DNA of 64,000 nucleotides. Source: Actinospica durhamensis. Its GTDB lineage: Bacteria; Actinomycetota; Actinomycetes; Streptomycetales; Catenulisporaceae. Under the pieces are notes generated by a model. The model made no database searches. It saw only the letters and a program-made list of their open reading frames with translations, and was not told the origin of the DNA. Of this stretch, positions 58,031-64,000 are shown one piece after another (position 1 is the first letter of the stretch; every line of letters starts with the position of its first letter). The DNA is taken from the NCBI RefSeq assembly GCF_018139695.1, contig NZ_JAGSOG010000002.1, positions 46,941 through 110,940 on the forward strand. Direction: 5' to 3'. Both the position numbers and the translations under genes were made by a program.

Positions 58031-61000
58031 TCATCGCGCCGTCCCGCTCGTCAGGTACTCGAACGAGGGCGCGTCACCGGCGCTGACGCGTTGCCAGGCC
58101 GCGTGGAACAGCTCCGGGACGGGAACCTGCGGCAGGACGACGCCGAGCGGCACCGTGCCGTCCGCCTCGATGCCGAGTGAGGCGGCCTTCCAGGCCTCGA
58201 CCGGAAGGTACGGAACCTTGAGCGCGATCCAGGGCCCGGGCAGGAACAGGGAACGGCCGGCCCGGGGCCGAGTGCCCGAGACGAGCAGGTCCGCGCGCTC
58301 GGCCAGCTCCGCGCGGGCCGCCTTGAGCCGCGGGGGCTTCCAGCCGGTCCACGCGGCCTGATTCCGTTCCGTCGGATCCGGCAGTGCCAGCAGCATGAGA
58401 TACAGCGCCGCCGCGTCCGCGGACAGGTTCCGTTCGGCGGCCACCTGCGCGACCAGCTCCGGCACCGAACGGGTGGGGTCCTGGGCCTGATAGGCCTGGG
58501 CTCCGGCCGCCTCGACGGCCGCGGGATCCTCGGCGAAGAGTCTCGGCAGACCTTCGCCGAGGAGTAGGCGCAACACGTGGGCCGGGTTCACCTGGGTCCC
58601 GTAGGGGATCGCACCGGAGACGAGGTCCAGGGCCGGATCGTCCAGGCTGGAGAGCAGGTTCGGCCGCAGCACCGGCAGGCCCTTGTCGCCGAACGACAGC
58701 GGCCCGACGGCCTTGCGAACACCCTCCTGCCGGACCGGGAGCCCCAGGACCGTTGCCGCCGCGTCCGCGCCGCCCGCGTACCAGACGGGGTAGTCGCGTC
58801 CGGGTTCCAGCAGCACCGTGCGCACCGTCGTGACGGCCTGCGGCAGCTGGGCGCGCAGGGGATCGCCGACGGGCAGCCGGTACGCCAGCCACAGCAGGGT
58901 GCGGGCGATGACCTCCCAGTCCCTGGTGTACGCCTGCTTGTTGTCGCGGATCCGGGCCTGTCCGGCGGAATCGAGCAGGTCGCGCAGCACGACGACCGGT
59001 TCGGCCGAGTTGTAGCTCCGCTCGTGTCGCAGCTCCTTGTCGGCGGCCTCCAGCAGGGCCGGCGGCGCGCTCGCCTGGTGGCCGAACCGGGCCACCCAGT
59101 ACGCGGCGGCCCGCTGGATGTCGGGACCGGTGCTCCACAGATCCTCCGCGCGTTCGGGCACCAGCACGCCGAGGATGTCGCTGGTCTGGCCGAACAGCCT
59201 GAGGAACCTGCGCACGGCCACCTGCCACGCGGTGGCCGTGGCGAAGCCGAACCGCTTGAGCAGCTCGGGCGCCAGGGTTTCGACGCCCCGATACGAGAGG
59301 CCGGGCACTCCGAGCAGCCACACGGCCGCCTCGCCCCGGCTGATCCCCGCGGCTTCGGCGAGCCGCTCGGCGTACTGCGGATCCCAGGGAATCTCGCCGC
59401 GTTCCGCGAGCATCCGGGCGGCCTCGGCGGGCGGGGTCTCGGACCAGGGCCACGCGGACACCCGCCACCACCGCTTGATGCCCCAGCCCGGGATCGCGCC
59501 GAATCCGCGGTCCGCGCGGCGGATCTCGACGGCCTCCCAGTCCGTCAGCGCCGCCGCTGTCTCGTTGTAGGAGCGCCGCTTGAAGGCGACCACGTGGCCC
59601 GCCTCGCTCGCGATCACCTCGACCGTGGACTGCGGCGCCGGCGGGGTGATGTTGAGGACTCTGATGCGCTCGGCCAGCTCGAGCAGTCCGCTCGCGCGCA
59701 GTTCCTCGGCTCGGTCGAAGACCTGGCTGTGCTTGCGACCGAACCAGGGCGCGACCGCGGCGAGGTAGAGATCGCCGCGCATGCCGGTCCAGTCCGCGAA
59801 GTGCTCCCATCCGCTCAGTTCCTCGGAGTCGCCGCCGAGCCGGCTCAGGACGGCCGAGGGGAAGTTGGGGCGGCTTCGCCCGAAGACGGAGCCCGCGGCG
59901 ATCGCGCCTTCGGGGAGCGCACTCGCCTCGGGGTCCCGCACCCAGGACAGGATCGCCACCGTCTCATCGGCCTTGGCCCGCATCGCGGCAGCATGAGTCG
60001 CCAGAGCACTCTGTGCGGGCTCGGCCGTGGCGGCCTCCTTGATCTTCGCCACGAGCCCCGCACAGTACCGGGCGTTCGTCGCGTAACCGACGATCCCGGC
60101 GAGCAGCTGGTCAGAGGTGATCTCCGGGATCGCCTGTGCGATCAGAGCGACCCGCTTGTCCAAGTCGGCCTCGGCGCCCGCGGCTATCAGTGCACGAGCG
60201 GTCGAGACCTCGATCCCGCGCAGGGCGGCCGAGCCGGCCGGGTCACGCGGCCTGAAATAGTGCCAGAACTTCCAGGGCGGCAGGCAGGCGGTGCCGCGCG
60301 CCAGCACCGGCGAGCGCTCGCCGATGGCGAACCGGGCGACCGAGCCGTCCCCGGGCGCGAGCAGCGTGATCTTGTGGCTGGTCTGGTGGAACCGGGCGAA
60401 GTGCCAGACGATCGCGAGATCCTGCGCCGCGCCGGGAAAGCGGATCGCACCGACGATCGCGGGCCGGCCCTCGTCCTCGAGCGTGGCCAGCCGCCGCTCA
60501 CTGGACACGCTGCGTCCGTCGATGCCCGTGCCGCGCTGTGTGCCGTCCTCGGCGAGCGTCGCGCGCCAGCCGACCAGTCCGCCCGCCGATCCGAGCGGAC
60601 TGTCCTCGACGCCCTCGGGCAGCTTCAGCAGCGAGCAGGCCTCGTGGTTGAGCTGCGCCGCAGCAGGTGTGTCGACCTCGGCCAAGAACTCCGGCGTGCC
60701 GGGCGCGCCGACGCGGCCGTTGAAGGGGTCGAACTCCCGCCACTGTTCGTCGAGGGCGCTGATCCACTTGTTCTCGTCGGTGCCCCGCTTGAGTACCCAG
60801 TGGCGTTCGCCGTCCGTCGCCACCGGTCCGCGCCACTTGCAGGCGGTATCGCCGGCCCGGTACGGGCGCGCGCCGAAGGAGCGGGCGCCGTCCGCGAGCT
60901 CGATCGAGCCGGATATGCTCCCGCCCCGGGAGATATCGGTAGCCAGCGGTGCGTGGGGCGATCCGCTCCAGGTGACGGTCGGGTTGTCGAAGGCGGACAC

Positions 61001-62890
61001 GGTGATGGACAGCTGCCCGTTCGCCCACCCGAACTGGAACGAGCCGAACCGGCCCTGCGCAAGCGGCGACACGTCCTGGGTGTGCAGGATCCGATCGTGG
61101 CCGACCACGACCACGCGTTGGTCGTCGGAGACGATCAGATAAGGCCACTGATCGAGGACGCGGAGTCTGGGCATCGAGTTGCCGGTCTTGATCGGCGGGG
61201 CCAACAGGGCAGCGGCCTCTTCGAGCGCCGGCCAGCCGAGCTCGTCGAAGATGCCGCGCCGCAGCACGTCCGCGAGGGGCACGGCCGCGTCGAAGGCCGT
61301 GATCCGCTCCCACGCCTGCGGGTTGATCGAGCACAGTACGGGCCCGAGCTCCGGTCGCAGTCTGCTGAGCAGGCCGAGCCCCCTCTCCGCGTCCGGGAGC
61401 CCTCCCTCCAGGATCGAGCGGGCCAGGTCGTCCAGCCGCTCCGCGAGGAGTGCGCGGATGCCGGCCGGTTGCGTCCACTGCGTCGAGTACTGCTGACTGG
61501 CCCGCAGGACCGAGCCCACTGCCACGTCGAGCATGGGACGGAAGCGCTCGTCCGCCACGAGCGCGTTCAGGTCGCGCCCGCAGTTCGAGCACTGAGCCGA
61601 CAGGTGCCCGGCGTTCAGCTCGAGTTCCGGCGGGGGATCGGCGACCGGGATCTGCCTGGCCAAGCAGAGATCGATCAGCTCCAGGCTCAGATGCGGCCTG
61701 GCGCCGAGCGCGACCGCGACGCCCTCGTCGCGCAGCCGGTCCGCCATCCGCTCGACCAGGTCGAGCAGTTCGGCGGGCGGCGCCGCCCTGAAGTAGCCGC
61801 AGGAGGACTCGAAGGTGCGCACGAACCGGCCGAGCCAGCCCGCGGCGCCGTCCCGGACCGACGCCTCGGCCGGTACCGACGCGGCCGGCGCGGTGAGGTC
61901 CTCGGTCGCGCCCGCGGCCGCGAGGATCGAGAGCCACAGAAGGTCGCCGCGCAGCTCCGTCGTCCCGGCGAGCACCGGCGTCATGTTCAGCAGCAGGCCG
62001 CGAACCGCCGGTTCCGCCCGGCCGAGGGCGCCGATCGCGTCCCGGTAGGTGCTCCAGAAGTTCCCGCTCGACCTCGTGATCGCCGGGCAGACGAGCAGTT
62101 CGCGCAGCAGGTCCTGCTCCGCGGCGGACGGGTCGAGCTTGGCGGCCTTGGCGAGCCGGCGAAGGTCGGCGGGCATCGCCGCGAAGGGGGGAAGGCCGCC
62201 CTTCACCCGTTCGACGCAGACCTGCCGGTACCGCGCGTACGCCTCGGCCGGGGTGCGGCGCAGCGCGAGATCCCTCGCGTACGCGGTCAGCGCCTTCGCC
62301 GTCAGCGCCCCGGCCAGGGCGAACTCGAGGAAGGACGCGGCCTGCACGTCTTCGTCGATCGGCAGTCCGTAGGCGTGCTCGGCGCCGCGCGCCTTGTCGA
62401 AGTACAGCGCCGCCCAGAACGTGTTGTCGAGACCCAGGAAGATCCGCGCCACCTGCTCGGAGAAGGGCGGCAGATAACGCGGCACCGAGCCGGCCAGCCG
62501 CTCGGCCAGCGCGTCGAACCCGTCCTTGGCGTGACCCGGCTTGGACTTCGCCACCCGGGAGCAGCGCTCGATGTCCTTGACCAGGCTCAGCGCGTGCTGC
62601 GCGTTCGCCGGGTCGTTCACCAGCGCCCAGGCCGGGAACCCCAGCGCCTGCTGGCGCACCACGCCCACCGCGTCGATCGCCGACGGGGCGTCGAATCCGA
62701 GGAAGTCCATCGTCAGGTCCTCGGCGCCGCCCAAGGCCTCGGGCGTCAACCGCACCACCACGCGGCCGTCCAGCAAGGGATGCGCGTAGGCGCGCGCCGA
62801 GAGCGTGTCCGCGCGATCCGGAATCCCGCCGTCCACAAGCGCCACCTCGCCGGTGGCCGGCAGCGCGTCGGAGTCATACCTCTGGCTCAC
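58031..62890 (-). CDS. Very large uncharacterised protein (1619 residues)
   Basis: Starts at GTG 62890, overlapping the TGA of the DUF4132-like gene (GTGA), so the two are co-translated. No transmembrane segments, signal peptide or Walker motif are apparent. The N-terminal half is helical; QCSNCGRDLN near residue 425 is a single CxxC motif. A beta-rich region at about 570-720 (YLIVSDDQRVVVVGHDRIL, QFGWANGQLSITVSAF) could be a propeller or sandwich, and the C-terminal 500 residues are again helical with WAYR-type motifs and Leu-rich stretches. I do not recognise the family. The unbroken frame over 4.8 kb and the coupling show that it is a real gene; a large scaffold or part of a conflict or stress system is possible. 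Confidence 0.75.
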   Translation of the reverse strand: MSQRYDSDALPATGEVALVDGGIPDRADTLSARAYAHPLLDGRVVVRLTPEALGGAEDLTMDFLGFDAPSAIDAVGVVRQQALGFPAWALVNDPANAQHALSLVKDIERCSRVAKSKPGHAKDGFDALAERLAGSVPRYLPPFSEQVARIFLGLDNTFWAALYFDKARGAEHAYGLPIDEDVQAASFLEFALAGALTAKALTAYARDLALRRTPAEAYARYRQVCVERVKGGLPPFAAMPADLRRLAKAAKLDPSAAEQDLLRELLVCPAITRSSGNFWSTYRDAIGALGRAEPAVRGLLLNMTPVLAGTTELRGDLLWLSILAAAGATEDLTAPAASVPAEASVRDGAAGWLGRFVRTFESSCGYFRAAPPAELLDLVERMADRLRDEGVAVALGARPHLSLELIDLCLARQIPVADPPPELELNAGHLSAQCSNCGRDLNALVADERFRPMLDVAVGSVLRASQQYSTQWTQPAGIRALLAERLDDLARSILEGGLPDAERGLGLLSRLRPELGPVLCSINPQAWERITAFDAAVPLADVLRRGIFDELGWPALEEAAALLAPPIKTGNSMPRLRVLDQWPYLIVSDDQRVVVVGHDRILHTQDVSPLAQGRFGSFQFGWANGQLSITVSAFDNPTVTWSGSPHAPLATDISRGGSISGSIELADGARSFGARPYRAGDTACKWRGPVATDGERHWVLKRGTDENKWISALDEQWREFDPFNGRVGAPGTPEFLAEVDTPAAAQLNHEACSLLKLPEGVEDSPLGSAGGLVGWRATLAEDGTQRGTGIDGRSVSSERRLATLEDEGRPAIVGAIRFPGAAQDLAIVWHFARFHQTSHKITLLAPGDGSVARFAIGERSPVLARGTACLPPWKFWHYFRPRDPAGSAALRGIEVSTARALIAAGAEADLDKRVALIAQAIPEITSDQLLAGIVGYATNARYCAGLVAKIKEAATAEPAQSALATHAAAMRAKADETVAILSWVRDPEASALPEGAIAAGSVFGRSRPNFPSAVLSRLGGDSEELSGWEHFADWTGMRGDLYLAAVAPWFGRKHSQVFDRAEELRASGLLELAERIRVLNITPPAPQSTVEVIASEAGHVVAFKRRSYNETAAALTDWEAVEIRRADRGFGAIPGWGIKRWWRVSAWPWSETPPAEAARMLAERGEIPWDPQYAERLAEAAGISRGEAAVWLLGVPGLSYRGVETLAPELLKRFGFATATAWQVAVRRFLRLFGQTSDILGVLVPERAEDLWSTGPDIQRAAAYWVARFGHQASAPPALLEAADKELRHERSYNSAEPVVVLRDLLDSAGQARIRDNKQAYTRDWEVIARTLLWLAYRLPVGDPLRAQLPQAVTTVRTVLLEPGRDYPVWYAGGADAAATVLGLPVRQEGVRKAVGPLSFGDKGLPVLRPNLLSSLDDPALDLVSGAIPYGTQVNPAHVLRLLLGEGLPRLFAEDPAAVEAAGAQAYQAQDPTRSVPELVAQVAAERNLSADAAALYLMLLALPDPTERNQAAWTGWKPPRLKAARAELAERADLLVSGTRPRAGRSLFLPGPWIALKVPYLPVEAWKAASLGIEADGTVPLGVVLPQVPVPELFHAAWQRVSAGDAPSFEYLTSGTAR

Positions 62891-63756
62891 TGCTCCTCCT
62901 CCGTCGTCTTCCGGCCCGCGTACAGCGCGGCGGCCATGCGATTGCCCTCGGACCAGGCCACCGGCCCGACCTGTCCCAGCGTCAGCTGCCTGCCCTCGCC
63001 GTCGACGAACTCAAGGCCGCCCGTCTCGGTCTCGCACGACGGGTCGTCCGACCCCACCCACACCCGCGCCGTGATCAGATCACCCCGGTCGTGCACGCGG
63101 CAGATCGCGTACCCGCCGCTCACCTGGTAGCCGAGCTTCACCGTGCGCTGCGTCAGCTGCCGCAGCTGCTCGTACCACGCATCGGAGTAGCGCGTGGACA
63201 CGGTCGCCTTCAGGTCCAGATCCGCAGGGATCTCCCAGGTCTCCCGGTACAGCTGCTCCAGCGATTGGCGCACCTCCAACTCCACCCCGAACTCGCGCAA
63301 CTCGGCCAGGTCGCCGAGCAGCACCGGGTGCGGAATCGCCACCCGTGCGGCCGTCAGCCGAACGCTCTCGCCGTCTAGATCGACCACGCCAAGCCCCCGC
63401 TCGTCCGCCGCGCGCAGGAACCCCGCCCGGGCCAGATCCCAGGCCCCGTGCTCGTCCACCGGCACGATCACCAGGTCGCGCAGCACCTCGCGCCAAGCCT
63501 CGTCCGGCCACACCTTCACGATCAGCACCGCCGGCACCGGCAGCGCCCGCAGCAGCCAGCGCTCCGCGGTCTCAAGGCACTGCGCCGTGTGCCGCTCCAG
63601 CCAGTCGACGAGCTGCCGCAGCTCCGCGATCACCGGATCCTCTTTGAGCTGCTTCGGTATCGCCCGCAGCCGTTTCCCGGAGACGTTGCGACACACCACC
63701 TTCGCGTCCTCGACGGCCACCTCGTAGCCGTCAGTCGCCGCCGCCACCCAGCCCAT
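62887..63756 (-). CDS. DUF4132-like protein
   Basis: 289 residues from ATG 63756 with GGGAGG 4-5 bases upstream; longer forms run into the upstream region. The segment KVVCRNVSGKRLRAIPKQLKEDPVIAELRQLVDWLERH (about 18-55) and LLRALPVPAVLIVKVWPDEAWREVLRDLVIVPVD (about 66-100) match what I recall of DUF4132, found at the C-terminus of MolR-like proteins. Here the module is a separate short gene coupled to the giant protein downstream in the operon, as if a larger protein were split. The role is unknown. A TACATT -10-like box (63781-63776, minus) would give a very short leader. Confidence 0.7.
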   Translation of the reverse strand: MGWVAAATDGYEVAVEDAKVVCRNVSGKRLRAIPKQLKEDPVIAELRQLVDWLERHTAQCLETAERWLLRALPVPAVLIVKVWPDEAWREVLRDLVIVPVDEHGAWDLARAGFLRAADERGLGVVDLDGESVRLTAARVAIPHPVLLGDLAELREFGVELEVRQSLEQLYRETWEIPADLDLKATVSTRYSDAWYEQLRQLTQRTVKLGYQVSGGYAICRVHDRGDLITARVWVGSDDPSCETETGGLEFVDGEGRQLTLGQVGPVAWSEGNRMAAALYAGRKTTEEEQ

Positions 63757-64000
63757 GCACCCTCCCACGCGCCTCAATGTAAGCAGGACGCTACACTTGC
63801 CTTCAGACAGGATCCGCTGCGCAGACCGGCCGCCGTGGCCGACCCCGCCGACAGGGCCCTGCCACGGCGGAACCGCGACGTCGCCCATGCAGGAATCCGC
63901 CAGAGCCACCCACACGCTCAGCCGCACCCGACGGCCTCGACCTGGACGAACCCACGCTGGCGCTGCACCGAGCCGTCCCGCGCGAGGGCGACGTTCACCG
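63757..64000. other. End of window, upstream region of the DUF4132-like gene
   Basis: 244 bases with a possible leftward promoter near 63776-63804. No gene could be supported on either strand before the window ends. Confidence 0.4.

Noticed and set aside
58577..63130. A 1517-codon open frame on the plus strand
   Set aside because: Antisense to the coupled giant/DUF4132-like genes; Arg/Gly/Asp-rich composition without domains. The minus-strand frame has the four-base coupling and balanced composition.
1..64000. CRISPR arrays, tRNA or rRNA genes, integrases, insertion sequences
   Set aside because: None was recognised by eye on either strand. The short repeats found (8648, 40164, 40824) lack CRISPR spacing and length.

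Overview
This 64 kb window is very GC-rich, with GTG starts, four-base stop/start overlaps, Tat and lipoprotein signals and LacI, LysR, GH3, GH78 and GH11 families. It is chromosomal DNA of a filamentous actinomycete (Streptomycetales or Catenulisporales type; the species cannot be named from sequence alone). No rRNA, tRNA, CRISPR array, integrase or insertion sequence was recognised.

Layout. (1) 0-11 kb, plant-polysaccharide use: a 5'-truncated GH3 beta-glucosidase, a broken SMI1-like gene, a GH78 alpha-L-rhamnosidase operon with a complete CUT1 ABC importer, its probable LacI repressor, and an aldo/keto reductase that probably starts from a leaderless transcript. (2) 10.9-38.3 kb, a probable undescribed specialised-metabolite cluster on both strands. 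It holds two acyl carrier proteins, three adenylating ligases, a free-standing condensation domain, a nucleotidyltransferase, two asparagine-synthetase-like proteins (one with and one without the amidotransferase cysteine), a carbamoyltransferase, a double flavin-split-barrel protein, UDP-glucose dehydrogenase, a LuxE/LuxC fatty-acid-reductase pair with SDR and ligase, a transglutaminase-like protein, a malic enzyme and a heterodimeric ABC exporter. No PKS or multidomain NRPS is present. Three near-identical promoter/operator blocks (upstream of ugd, of one ACP operon and of the malic enzyme/exporter operon) tie the region together as one regulon. (3) 38.3-41 kb, secreted proteins: a GH11 xylanase with LacI-type operators, an L,D-transpeptidase and a collagen-like protein.

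(4) 43-57 kb, a sulfur island. It contains a Family 2A encapsulin shell with a cysteine desulfurase cargo and a divergent LysR gene. It also holds three flavin-dependent (luciferase-like) monooxygenases, divergent from a six-gene operon: THI5/SsuA-type ABC importer, a second THI5-like protein without signal peptide, a small-molecule kinase and a rhodanese. The divergent control region carries one short cysteine-containing leader peptide on each strand, each placed at a predicted transcription start, so cysteine-responsive attenuation is likely. A flavin monooxygenase gene next to the island is broken by one in-frame TAG. (5) 57-64 kb: a TPR-like protein and a translationally coupled pair made of a 1619-residue uncharacterised protein and a DUF4132-like protein.

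The strongest leads are the LuxC/LuxE-asparagine synthetase-carbamoyltransferase cluster with its shared promoter/operator, and the sulfur island with its paired leader peptides and encapsulated desulfurase.
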